From Rhizobiaceae bacterium (GTDB taxonomy: Bacteria; Pseudomonadota; Alphaproteobacteria; Rhizobiales; Rhizobiaceae): a stretch of 20,121 bases of DNA. The position numbers were made by a program, and so were the translations under genes. The stretch lies in contig JAKISV010000031.1 of assembly GCA_021648425.1 (NCBI GenBank), positions 1 to 20,121 on the forward strand. Reading direction: 5' to 3'. The notes under the pieces were generated by a model. That model saw only the letters and a list, made by a program, of their open reading frames with translations, was not told the DNA's origin and did not search any database. Below are positions 1 through 7,238 of the stretch, in pieces; position 1 is the stretch's first letter; every line of letters starts with the position of its first letter.

Positions 1-1
1 T

Positions 2-253
2 GTGGCAAATCTGTTATATCTGCCTTTGGCTTATCTGGGCGGTTTATGGATGCCTCCAGAGCAGTTGCCCGCGCCAATCGCTGAAATTTCCCAATTCACT
101 CCAACACGCCACGCAGGAGAAATTGCCTGGGCAATTGTCGGTGGCTATTCAATTCCATTTGATAGCGTGATTTGGCTGGCTGGTTTTTCTGCACTGTTTG
201 CCCTGCTGGCCTATTGGGGTTATCAGCGTGATGAACGCCAACGCTATGCCTGA
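2..253 (+). CDS. ABC-2 type transporter permease, C-terminal fragment
   Basis: This is the 3' end of a gene that enters from the left; the GTG at position 2 is only the first complete codon visible. The 83 visible residues contain a hydrophobic stretch with the motif LPLAYLGGLWMPPEQLP, then a soluble segment, then a last membrane helix (about residues 57-73) and a short charged tail ending in RDERQRYA. The hydrophobic-LGGLW-P-E-LP pattern before the final helix is typical of the ABC-2 permease family (drug, polysaccharide or lipid exporters), which sit in the inner membrane and pair with a separate ATPase. The ATPase would lie to the left, outside the window. The stop codon is 4 nt from the stop of the convergent P450 gene. 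The family assignment is fairly good; the substrate cannot be inferred. Confidence 0.7.
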   Translation: MANLLYLPLAYLGGLWMPPEQLPAPIAEISQFTPTRHAGEIAWAIVGGYSIPFDSVIWLAGFSALFALLAYWGYQRDERQRYA

Positions 254-257
254 ATAC

Positions 258-1484
258 TCACCATGCGATTTGCAGGTTTTCCAACCCGTGAAAATGATAT
301 CTGTCGGCATATTGTGGCTGGCGGGCCAGGTGGATTTTGGGCAGGCGTTTGAACAGGATTGGCAGGGCGATCTGCATTTCCAGGCGAGCAAGAGGTGCGC
401 CGATGCAAAAGTGAATTCCGGCACCAAAAGCCATGTTGGCTGCGGCCAGTCCCGGGCGGTTGAAATCGAGGATGTTGGGGTTTTCAAATTTTTGCGGGTC
501 GCGATTGGCCGCTCCCAGCAGCAGGCCGATGGTTTCGCCTTTGATAAACTGCCTGCCGCCAATTTCGAGGTCTTCCAGCACAAAACGCGTGAATTTGTGC
601 AGTGGCGGGTCGAAGCGCAGAATTTCTTCGCAGATTGCCGCATGATTATTGCCGTCACTGAAAAGCGCGGCGGGTTGATTGGTGTTTTCCAACAATGTTT
701 TCACGCCATTGCCGATAGCATGCACAGTGGCTTCATGACCGGCATTCAGCAGCAAAATGCAGGTGGTGACCAGCTCCTCATCACTGAGGGCTTCGCCCTT
801 GTTTTGTTCGGCAATCAAATGGCTGATAAGATCGAAGGTTGGGGAAATTCGGCGCTCAGCCACCACTTCAAGAATAAACTGCGAAAACTGAGCAGTGGCC
901 GCTGCCGCCGCCTCTTCAATCGCGCGCGAACGGTTGTGCTGATACATAGCCACCATGGCGTGGGACCAGGACAACAATTGATCAGAGTTGGATGTGGCGA
1001 TGCCGAGCATATCTGCAATCACGTGGACCGGAATGGTTTCAGCAAAGTTTTTCAAGAGGTCAACTGGCTGCGAATTTTCAAACTGGTCTATCAGATGATG
1101 GCTGAGTTTTTCGATTTTCGGGCGCAGCGTTTCAATCTTTCGCGAAACAAATGCGCGGTTTATCAATCGCCTCAACCGGGTGTGATGCGGGGGCTCCAGT
1201 TCAAGAATGGAATTTGCTTCAAAAGCATAAAACTCTTTGAGATGATGCGGTGCGTTCGCTACCAGATCGCTGTCAGGCAATTGCCTGCCAAAACGCCGAT
1301 CCCTCAATATCGCATTTACCTGGGCATGGTGCGCAAAACACCATATATCGTATTCCTCCCAGAAAAAGCACGGGCCGATGGCGCGCATCTCGTTATAAAC
1401 CGGGTAGGGATTGTTATAAAATTCGGGGTTCCCGGGATCACAGGAAACAATTTGGCCGTTAATTTTATGAGTTGGTTTAGACAT
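258..1484 (-). CDS. Cytochrome P450
   Basis: A complete 408-residue bacterial soluble P450, a haem-thiolate monooxygenase that takes electrons from a ferredoxin/reductase pair. The haem-binding loop reads FGAGIHFCIGAPLARLE with the ligand cysteine at C360. The I-helix oxygen-activation motif is AGHEAT (A248-T253) and the K-helix ExxR is E287-R290. There is no membrane anchor, as expected for the bacterial class, and the length is normal. The start ATG at 1484 has a purine-rich TAGGG three to four bases upstream, which is a close, weak ribosome site. The start codon lies only 17 nt after the 3' end of a tRNA-Arg gene on the same strand. No ferredoxin or reductase gene is in the window, so the substrate and partner are unknown. 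The ABC permease on the opposite strand converges with it. Confidence 0.95.
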   Translation of the reverse strand: MSKPTHKINGQIVSCDPGNPEFYNNPYPVYNEMRAIGPCFFWEEYDIWCFAHHAQVNAILRDRRFGRQLPDSDLVANAPHHLKEFYAFEANSILELEPPHHTRLRRLINRAFVSRKIETLRPKIEKLSHHLIDQFENSQPVDLLKNFAETIPVHVIADMLGIATSNSDQLLSWSHAMVAMYQHNRSRAIEEAAAAATAQFSQFILEVVAERRISPTFDLISHLIAEQNKGEALSDEELVTTCILLLNAGHEATVHAIGNGVKTLLENTNQPAALFSDGNNHAAICEEILRFDPPLHKFTRFVLEDLEIGGRQFIKGETIGLLLGAANRDPQKFENPNILDFNRPGLAAANMAFGAGIHFCIGAPLARLEMQIALPILFKRLPKIHLARQPQYADRYHFHGLENLQIAW

Positions 1485-1501
1485 TGGCCCTATATGCGGA
1501 T

Positions 1502-1578
1502 TGGTGACCCCGACAGGACTCGAACCTGTTACCTCAAGATTAGGAATCTTGCGCTCTATCCTGATGAGCTACGGGGCC
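1502..1578 (-). tRNA. tRNA-Arg (anticodon CCT)
   Basis: Read on the minus strand, the sequence folds as a cloverleaf. The acceptor stem is GGCCCCG paired with CGGGGTC (one G-U pair). The D arm is GCTC/GAGC. The anticodon stem CAAGA/TCTTG encloses the seven-base loop TTCCTAA with anticodon CCT. The T arm ACAGG/CCTGT encloses TTCGAGT. The discriminator base is A, and a CCA end is encoded in the DNA. CCT reads the AGG arginine codon. The gene is 77 nt including CCA. It precedes the P450 gene on the same strand by 17 nt. Confidence 0.95.
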
Positions 1579-1597
1579 GGTGGGTTTTAATAAATCA

Positions 1598-1626
1598 TAA
1601 ATACGTCAAGTTGTTTGCTTATCCAA
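1598..1626 (-). promoter_or_regulatory. Candidate promoter for tRNA-Arg
   Basis: On the minus strand, TTGGAT (1626-1621) and TATTTA (1603-1598) are separated by exactly 17 nt, resembling sigma-70-type -35 and -10 boxes. Transcription would start about 12 nt before the mature tRNA 5' end, which is a sensible leader length. The match is only partial and was found by eye. Confidence 0.4.
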
Positions 1627-1761
1627 CTGAATTATTGATAGCACTGGTTGAATCAGCACAGAATAAACTTGTTCGCCAGCCTTGCGTGTATGCCGTGTGT
1701 CTTGTAGTCAAAATGCGATTGAAGTGAACATTTAAAGCCGACCAATAACCCTGGAGTTTCT

Positions 1762-3066
1762 ATGCGAGTTGTAATGATTGGAACCGGGTATGTGGGACTG
1801 GTATCAGGGGCGTGTTTTGCCGATTTTGGCCATGATGTGGTTTGTATCGACAAGGATGAGCGCAAGATAGATGCGCTGAAAAACGGCATAATGCCGATAT
1901 ATGAGCCGGGCCTTGAAGGGCTGGTGGCATCGAACGTGGAAGCGGGGCGTTTGTCGTTTGGCGTTGAAGCAAAAGATGTCGTGGGTGCTGCCGATATTGT
2001 GTTTATTGCTGTGGGGACACCGGCGCGACGAGGTGATGGTCATGCGGATTTGACCTATGTTTATCAGGCGGCGGAAGAGCTTGCGGCGATGATTGATGGT
2101 TATACAGTTGTCGTCAATAAATCGACAGTTCCAGTGGGAACGGGAGATGAAGTTGAAGCGATTATCCGCCGGGAAAATCCGAATGCAGATTTTGATGTGG
2201 CATCAAATCCTGAATTTCTTCGTGAAGGTGCAGCGATCGATGACTTCAAGCGGCCGGATCGCATTGTGCTGGGTTGCGACAGTGAGCGGGCAATTGAACA
2301 GATGCGGGTTCTTTACCGGCCGCTTTATCTCAATGAAACCCCAATGGTGATTACCGCACGCCGAACTGCAGAACTCACCAAATATGCGGCAAATGCGTTT
2401 TTGGCGATCAAGATTGGTTTTATCAATGAAATTGCGGATTTGTGTGAAAAAGTTGGTGCCAATGTGCAGGAGGTATCTCGCGGTATCGGGCTGGACAACA
2501 GGATTGGGCCAAAATTTCTCAATGCCGGCCCTGGTTATGGGGGGTCGTGTTTCCCCAAAGATACGCTGGCTCTTTCAAAGACTGCCAGAGATTATGGTAC
2601 GCCCGTAACGATTGTCGATAGCGTGATTGCGTCGAATGAAAAGCGCAAGCGGTCTATGGCTGACCGGATTGTTGTAGCTTGTGGCGGGAGCGTTAAGGGA
2701 AAAACCATTGCAATACTGGGACTGACTTTTAAACCGAAAACCGATGATATGCGCGATTCGCCCAGTCTCGATATCATTCCCGCCCTGCAAAAAATGGGAG
2801 CATATATTCGAGCATTCGACCCGCAGGGAATGGAGGAAGCAAAATCCAGTTTTGAGAATGTTGAATATTGTGGTGATGAATATCTATGTATGGAGGGTGC
2901 AAATGTAGCGGTAATTGTAACAGAATGGAACCAGTTCAGGGCACTCGATCTGGAACGGATGAATAAATTGGTTTCAGACAGAATTCTGATAGATTTGCGT
3001 AATATTTATTCCAGGGAAGAGGTGGAATTGAGTGGTTTGAAATACCATTCTATTGGCCGCCCTTGA
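1762..3066 (+). CDS. ugd: UDP-glucose 6-dehydrogenase
   Basis: A full-length (434 residues) UDP-glucose/GDP-mannose dehydrogenase family enzyme. It oxidises UDP-glucose to UDP-glucuronate with two NAD+ in the cytoplasm, feeding exopolysaccharide, capsule or LPS synthesis. The N-terminal Rossmann domain opens with the NAD motif MIGTGYVGL (residues 5-13). NKSTVPVGT follows, then FLREGAA, and the central helical domain contains KYAANAFLAIKIGFINE. The catalytic cysteine loop is GPGYGGSCFPKD, with the nucleophile at C263. The C-terminal nucleotide-binding domain contains GLTFKPKTDDMRDSP. The ATG at 1762 has GGAG at 1753-1756, well spaced. It appears monocistronic, flanked by a divergent tRNA and a long intergenic region. 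No glycosyltransferases lie nearby, so which polymer it serves is unknown. The rhizobial name rkpK has been used for such genes. Confidence 0.96.
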   Translation: MRVVMIGTGYVGLVSGACFADFGHDVVCIDKDERKIDALKNGIMPIYEPGLEGLVASNVEAGRLSFGVEAKDVVGAADIVFIAVGTPARRGDGHADLTYVYQAAEELAAMIDGYTVVVNKSTVPVGTGDEVEAIIRRENPNADFDVASNPEFLREGAAIDDFKRPDRIVLGCDSERAIEQMRVLYRPLYLNETPMVITARRTAELTKYAANAFLAIKIGFINEIADLCEKVGANVQEVSRGIGLDNRIGPKFLNAGPGYGGSCFPKDTLALSKTARDYGTPVTIVDSVIASNEKRKRSMADRIVVACGGSVKGKTIAILGLTFKPKTDDMRDSPSLDIIPALQKMGAYIRAFDPQGMEEAKSSFENVEYCGDEYLCMEGANVAVIVTEWNQFRALDLERMNKLVSDRILIDLRNIYSREEVELSGLKYHSIGRP

Positions 3067-3102
3067 GTAACAGGTGTGGTTTATTTTATTATATTTTGTA
3101 AA

Positions 3103-3141
3103 TTGACATAAAAATGTCACTTGTGGCAGAAATTTTGACAT
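3103..3141. promoter_or_regulatory. Palindrome and repeated TTGACAT in the ugd-M48 intergenic region
   Basis: A perfect inverted repeat TGACAT-AAAA-ATGTCA occupies 3104-3119. The heptamer TTGACAT occurs at 3103-3109 and again at 3135-3141, in direct orientation 32 bp apart. This could be an operator or the -35 element of the M48 gene promoter. No convincing -10 box sits at the usual spacing from either TTGACA, so a promoter assignment is not made. Confidence 0.3.
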
Positions 3142-3172
3142 CGTGTTGTAACGAGTTGCAGCATTGGATAAT

Positions 3173-3191
3173 CTGACTGAAAACCAGTCAG
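3173..3191 (+). other. 7-bp hairpin upstream of M48 peptidase gene
   Basis: CTGACTG (3173-3179), loop AAAAC and CAGTCAG (3185-3191) form a perfect stem-loop about 60 nt before the peptidase start. No T-run follows on either strand, so it does not look like an intrinsic terminator for ugd. It may be a 5' leader structure or chance. The rest of 3067-3249 is AT-rich and holds no gene I can support. Confidence 0.35.
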
Positions 3192-3249
3192 GAAAATCAT
3201 TCAGGGGTTAGTTCCTATCAGAAACCAATGGTTTAGTGATATTATAGGC

Positions 3250-4770
3250 ATGTTTCAGCGAAAACAGTTTTCTGGCGTTGCGCTATTTCGCCTCTGCCAG
3301 CTGTTTGTTGTCGCATCACTGGTTTCTGCGTGTATTCCAACCAATACAGATAATTCCGGGTCATTTACATCGAGCTGGGTTCGCCCTGAAGACCCCCAGG
3401 AACAGATCGGGGCCCGCGAACATCCGTTGGTGGTGGCGAAATACGGGGGTGAATATCAGTACCTGAAAGCCGAGCGGATGCTGGCATTAATTGTCGGAGA
3501 ACTGGTTGCGGTATCGGATGATCCAACAAGGGTTTACCGGGTAACCATGCTTAATTCACCAAAGGTGAATGCTTTCGCGCTGCCTGGTGGTTATCTTTAC
3601 ATCACCCGGGGTCTATTAGCGCTGGCCAATGATTCTGCTGAAATTGCTGCGGTTATTGCCCATGAGATGGCGCATGTTTCGGCAAACCACGCAATTTTGC
3701 GCCGCGAGAAACAAGTTTCGACTGAACTTGGAGAACGGGTGGCAACAGAGGTTTTGGGTGACAGTACATCAGCCCGGGTAGCGTTGGCGGCTAATCAGTT
3801 AAAACTTTCGGACTTTTCACGCGAGCAGGAATTGCAGGCGGATGCGTTGGGGATTCGGATGACAGGTAAAGCTGGGTATGATGCTTTTGCCGGCGCACGC
3901 TTTTTGGAAACTTTAAGTGCGTTTAGAACAATCAACCGAAACGGCCTGGCGGCATTTGATGATTCATCATTTCTGTCTACTCACCCCTCAACGCCAAGGC
4001 GAACCGAGTTGGCCAAACGTCACGCGCGGTTTTTTGGTGCGCCGGGAATTGGGCGAATAGATCGCGACCGGTTTTTACAGGGTATTGAAGGCATGGTGTT
4101 TGGGGATTCTGCTGAGGAAGGATTTGTTCGGGCCCAGAGGTTTTCGCATTCAGGTCTGGGAATTACATTTGCAGCCCCTACAGGATATCGCATCGAAAAT
4201 CAGACCAAAGCAGTGGTTATTACCGGCAAAGATGGCGTGGCGATAAGGTTTGACGCAACAGTAATCGACAAAAGTTCCAATTTGAAAGACTATATGAATA
4301 GCGGCTGGGTCAATGGATTGGAAAGTGCAAGTATTGAGGTGAATACCATCAATGGCCTAAAAACAGCCAGCGGCAATGCCCGGGCCGACAGCTGGAATTT
4401 CAGAATCCACGTGATACGCATCGGAACCCAGCTCTATCGGTTTATTGCAGCTGTTTCCCAGGCCGATGGTACTGGCGCAGTTAGTGTCAATACAAAACCG
4501 ACAGAAGAAAACTCTCAACGAATTGCCAATCTTAAAAAAGTGGTTTTATCCATTACCGATAGTTTTAGAAAATTATCGGCCAGGGAACTGGAAAATCTTG
4601 CACCGCTTAAAATTCGGATTGTGACATTTAAAGATGGCGACAGTCTTGCTTCGCTGGCAAATCAAATGAAAAGCGGTGGTAATACGCTTAAGCTGTTTCG
4701 TATCTTAAATGGTCTGGGACCTGGTGAAATGCCAAAAGCCGGGTATAAACTCAAGATTGTGTCAGACTGA
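3250..4770 (+). CDS. M48-family metallopeptidase, predicted lipoprotein (BepA-like)
   Basis: A 506-residue zinc protease of the M48 family, of the periplasmic outer-membrane quality-control type (BepA/YfgC-like). The N-terminus is a signal sequence with a lipobox, LVSAC, so the protein is probably lipidated at the cysteine near residue 28. The zinc motif is HEMAH (H138, E139, H142) within AVIAHEMAHVSANHA. The downstream glutamate ligand lies in EQELQAD (E194). A long middle region with a possible beta-rich fold follows. The last 50 or so residues (VTFKDGDSLASLANQM... to YKLKIVSD) resemble a LysM-like or peptidoglycan-associated tail seen at the end of alphaproteobacterial members. The ATG at 3250 has only a weak AGG just before it. 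It stands alone, converging with the DUF1178 gene 8 nt away. Substrate is inferred from family only. Confidence 0.9.
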   Translation: MFQRKQFSGVALFRLCQLFVVASLVSACIPTNTDNSGSFTSSWVRPEDPQEQIGAREHPLVVAKYGGEYQYLKAERMLALIVGELVAVSDDPTRVYRVTMLNSPKVNAFALPGGYLYITRGLLALANDSAEIAAVIAHEMAHVSANHAILRREKQVSTELGERVATEVLGDSTSARVALAANQLKLSDFSREQELQADALGIRMTGKAGYDAFAGARFLETLSAFRTINRNGLAAFDDSSFLSTHPSTPRRTELAKRHARFFGAPGIGRIDRDRFLQGIEGMVFGDSAEEGFVRAQRFSHSGLGITFAAPTGYRIENQTKAVVITGKDGVAIRFDATVIDKSSNLKDYMNSGWVNGLESASIEVNTINGLKTASGNARADSWNFRIHVIRIGTQLYRFIAAVSQADGTGAVSVNTKPTEENSQRIANLKKVVLSITDSFRKLSARELENLAPLKIRIVTFKDGDSLASLANQMKSGGNTLKLFRILNGLGPGEMPKAGYKLKIVSD

Positions 4771-4778
4771 CTGTTTCA

Positions 4779-5240
4779 TCAATTAGTGTCCTCAGGCAAT
4801 GTTGGCAGTGGCATCACTTCGACGCCCTCATCGACCAGATCACGAACCTCTTCTTTACTTGCCTGACCGTAAATTCCCCGCTTGTCAGCTTCACCATAGT
4901 GAATTTTACGCGCTTCTTCAGGAAATTTTTTGCCGACATTTTCTGCATTGGCCTGGATATTGTCACGAAAATTTCTAAGCTGTTTTATCAATTCAGCACT
5001 TTCGGGTGGCATTTTAGTATTGGTTGCCAACGTTGCATCGCGCTGTGTTTGAGAACTGGTTTTGGATAGTTGCCTGCCGGTTGAAAGCGAAGGCGTCATC
5101 AGGGTTTTATCTATCTTGCTGGTATCACATAGCGGACAGGTCACCAGCCCGCGTTTTTTTTGAGTGTCAAAATCACTGCTGCTGGAAAACCATCCTTCAA
5201 AATCATGTTTGTTTTCGCAAGACAAAGAATATTTTATCAC
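4779..5240 (-). CDS. DUF1178 family protein
   Basis: A 153-residue protein of the DUF1178 family, common in Alpha- and Betaproteobacteria and of unknown function. The N-terminus shows the family pattern: C8-E-N-K-H-D-F-E-G-W-F, then CPLC (C35, C38), then IDKTLMTPSLS. The spaced cysteines and histidine suggest a small zinc ribbon at residues 1-45. The middle is polar and low in complexity. The C-terminal part (GEADKRGIYGQASKEEVRDL...EVMPLPTLPEDTN) is also typical for the family. It is the last gene of a minus-strand set, starting 3 nt after the nitrilase stop, so it is almost certainly co-transcribed with it. The thiol-related neighbours hint at a redox or metal role, but that is guilt by association only. 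Confidence 0.9.
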   Translation of the reverse strand: MIKYSLSCENKHDFEGWFSSSSDFDTQKKRGLVTCPLCDTSKIDKTLMTPSLSTGRQLSKTSSQTQRDATLATNTKMPPESAELIKQLRNFRDNIQANAENVGKKFPEEARKIHYGEADKRGIYGQASKEEVRDLVDEGVEVMPLPTLPEDTN

Positions 5241-5243
5241 TGT

Positions 5244-6092
5244 TCACTCCAAACTGCATTTAACGGTGGTAAAGTCAGCATTGCTGATCAGGCTTGGGAT
5301 CCGTGTTCTTGCTGCATTTACCTCACTTAACACTATATCACAAATCAGCACTTGGGGATTATCATGATCAAGTTCTGCAATTATCTCGCCCCAGGGGTTG
5401 ATAATCAATGAATGGCCATAGGTATTGCGTCCATCTTCATGCTCCCCTCCCTGGGCCGCGGCAATGACAAATGCACCATTTTCGATTGCCCGGGCACGCA
5501 AAAGCGTATGCCAGTGCGCTTTACCTGTTTGGCTGGTAAATGCTGCCGGGCAGGTTAAAATTTGTGCACCGGCTGCTGCAAGCGAGCGATAAAGACCCGG
5601 AAAGCGCAAATCGTAGCAGATTGACATGCCTAATATGAATTCATCTGTTTCAACGATTAGCGCTTTGTCACCGGCCTGGTAGAGGGACGATTCGCGCCAG
5701 GTTTCATTGTTCGGCAAATCCACATCAAACATATGTAACTTATCATAGTTTGCGACCCTCCTGCCGGCAGGAGAAAATAAAATACCACGATTTGCGGCTT
5801 TGTCAGGAGTTGCCCTGATAGCGATTGAACCCAGGTGCAGCCAGATTTTGTGCCGTTTTGCCAGTCTGGAAGCAAAATCGATTACGTGGTTCTCATTTTT
5901 CCTTCCTTCATCAGGCTGGATGTTTGCAAACAACTGTTTTGGTTTTTTTTGAACCAGGGATGTCATTTCCGGGGTCTGGATATATTTTGCTCCGCGCCTG
6001 GCGGCCTCGGCAACCATTTGCTCGAGGGTTTCAAGGTTTTTTTCCACCTGGATGCCGCTGCGCATCTGCAAACAAGCCACCCGCATAATCAT
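5244..6092 (-). CDS. Nitrilase-family carbon-nitrogen hydrolase (Nit1/deaminated glutathione amidase-like)
   Basis: A 282-residue member of the carbon-nitrogen hydrolase superfamily. The catalytic triad is visible as E42 (in QTPEMTS), K118 (in NYDKLHMFDVDLP) and C159 (in GMSICYDLRFPGLYR). The Y-D-K-L-H-x-F-D signature and the closing ILICDIDL-like strand resemble the Nit1/Nit2 branch, whose members hydrolyse deaminated glutathione, a metabolite-repair reaction. The neighbour glutaredoxin fits that. The ATG at 6092 shares its A with the grxC stop (TGATG), implying translational coupling. A second in-frame ATG at 6086 gives the more usual N-terminus MRVACLQMRSG and is an equally reasonable start. 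Other amidase substrates are possible. Confidence 0.9.
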   Translation of the reverse strand: MIMRVACLQMRSGIQVEKNLETLEQMVAEAARRGAKYIQTPEMTSLVQKKPKQLFANIQPDEGRKNENHVIDFASRLAKRHKIWLHLGSIAIRATPDKAANRGILFSPAGRRVANYDKLHMFDVDLPNNETWRESSLYQAGDKALIVETDEFILGMSICYDLRFPGLYRSLAAAGAQILTCPAAFTSQTGKAHWHTLLRARAIENGAFVIAAAQGGEHEDGRNTYGHSLIINPWGEIIAELDHDNPQVLICDIVLSEVNAARTRIPSLISNADFTTVKCSLE

Positions 6093-6358
6093 CAGCCTTT
6101 TAACATTGAATCCAATTGCCCGCTTTTTTCCAGAGCAAATAAATCATCACAGCCGCCCACATGGCGATCGCCAATGAATATCTGCGGGAATGTTGACCTG
6201 CCATTTGCTCTGGCAATCATTTCGCCACGCAAAGCGGGACTGAATGTTGCATCCAGTTCGTCAAATTTTGCACCCTTGGATCTCAGCAGGCGGATAGCGG
6301 CTGTGCAAAATCCGCACATTTTTCGGGTATATATTTTAACTTGCGCCAACACGCTCAT
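6092..6358 (-). CDS. grxC: Glutaredoxin 3
   Basis: An 88-residue classical glutaredoxin, a glutathione-dependent disulfide reductase in the cytoplasm. The redox site is C15-G-F-C18; the family usually has CPYC or CGYC, so this is a mild variant of the dithiol type. The cis-proline loop TFPQIFI and the glutathione-binding GGCDD motif follow. Length and order are normal. It lies 22 nt after comF and overlaps the nitrilase start by one base (TGATG). This order (comF, grxC, nitrilase, DUF1178) supports a single transcript. Confidence 0.95.
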   Translation of the reverse strand: MSVLAQVKIYTRKMCGFCTAAIRLLRSKGAKFDELDATFSPALRGEMIARANGRSTFPQIFIGDRHVGGCDDLFALEKSGQLDSMLKG

Positions 6359-6380
6359 CCTTATTTACATTATTCGCTAC

Positions 6381-7178
6381 TCATATAGCGCCTGTTTGCA
6401 CTCTGGCAAAGGTAAGAATATCGACTGCCATTGCGCCGTTTCTCAAAAGGGCCTTCGTTGCAGATTTTACACTTGCTCCGGAAGTATAGACATCATCGAT
6501 TATCAGAACACGTTTGCCAATCAGGCGAGGACGCATGGCTACTGGAACCCTAAAAGCGCCCGACACATTTCGCTGGCGCCCCTCCTGGGAAAGGCCAATT
6601 TGCTGTTTTGTGTTTTTTATTCTGGAAAGGAGCATAGGTTCCAGCGGAATTTCCCGACCAGAAGCCCTCAGCCTTTGTGAGATCAGCTTGGCCAATACGG
6701 CTGACTGATTAAAACGCCTGGATAACATACGACGCCAGTGAAGCGGCAAGGGGGTAATAATATCAGCGTCTTCAAAAAGTTCGCGACCGGAACGTTCCAT
6801 GCTACTTGCGATAAAGGGGGCCAGGTCGCTTCGGTCGGAGAATTTGAAGCGGGATATCAAACGCCTGGCAATATCATCATACAAAACCGACGAACGCAGC
6901 CTGTCAAAAGGGGGAGGGTTTGACATTGCTTCCGTGGAAATTGCACCTTCACCTAAATCTACTGAGAAGGGCGTCCCCATGACTTCACAAAACGGCCGGT
7001 CAATTTTTCGTATTTGAATCCAGCAACCCGCGCAAATGGCTGATTGATCTGTCGAGATTCCGTTGCAATTTGCACAGCGTGGTGGGACAAGGATATTGAG
7101 GAATTTACCGGCAGAACAGGCAATCCAGTTTTTCAAATGTGAGGCAGACATTTCAGGTTTATTCATGCTGTTGTTCAT
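6381..7178 (-). CDS. comF: ComF family protein (phosphoribosyltransferase-like)
   Basis: A 265-residue ComF/GntX-type protein. The N-terminal zinc finger has cysteines 35, 38, 49 and 52 (CANC...CAGC). The C-terminal type I phosphoribosyltransferase fold shows the PRPP loop IDDVYTSGAS (residues 227-236) after VLI. ComF is needed for natural DNA uptake in competent bacteria, probably by helping single-stranded DNA enter the cytoplasm. Whether this organism is competent cannot be told. The ATG at 7178 is weakly supported by a ribosome site, and an in-frame ATG four codons later is an alternative. It heads the minus-strand set and is divergent from the methyltransferase gene across only 60 nt, so a shared promoter region is expected. 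Confidence 0.92.
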   Translation of the reverse strand: MNNSMNKPEMSASHLKNWIACSAGKFLNILVPPRCANCNGISTDQSAICAGCWIQIRKIDRPFCEVMGTPFSVDLGEGAISTEAMSNPPPFDRLRSSVLYDDIARRLISRFKFSDRSDLAPFIASSMERSGRELFEDADIITPLPLHWRRMLSRRFNQSAVLAKLISQRLRASGREIPLEPMLLSRIKNTKQQIGLSQEGRQRNVSGAFRVPVAMRPRLIGKRVLIIDDVYTSGASVKSATKALLRNGAMAVDILTFARVQTGAI

Positions 7179-7238
7179 GGTTGAGCGTGGATGCTAACAC
7201 ATATTGGCAGTCATGCCCAAAATTTGTAGGAATTTTGC

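Noticed and set aside
198..1727. A 509-codon open frame on the plus strand
   Set aside because: It is antisense to the whole P450 gene and the tRNA. Its composition looks unlike a real protein, and the P450 motifs on the other strand are decisive.
3104..3140. TTGACA as a -35 box of the M48 gene
   Set aside because: No acceptable -10 lies 15-19 nt downstream of either TTGACA.
5835..6680. A 281-codon plus-strand frame
   Set aside because: It crosses the nitrilase, grxC and comF genes in antisense, all of which have intact motifs.
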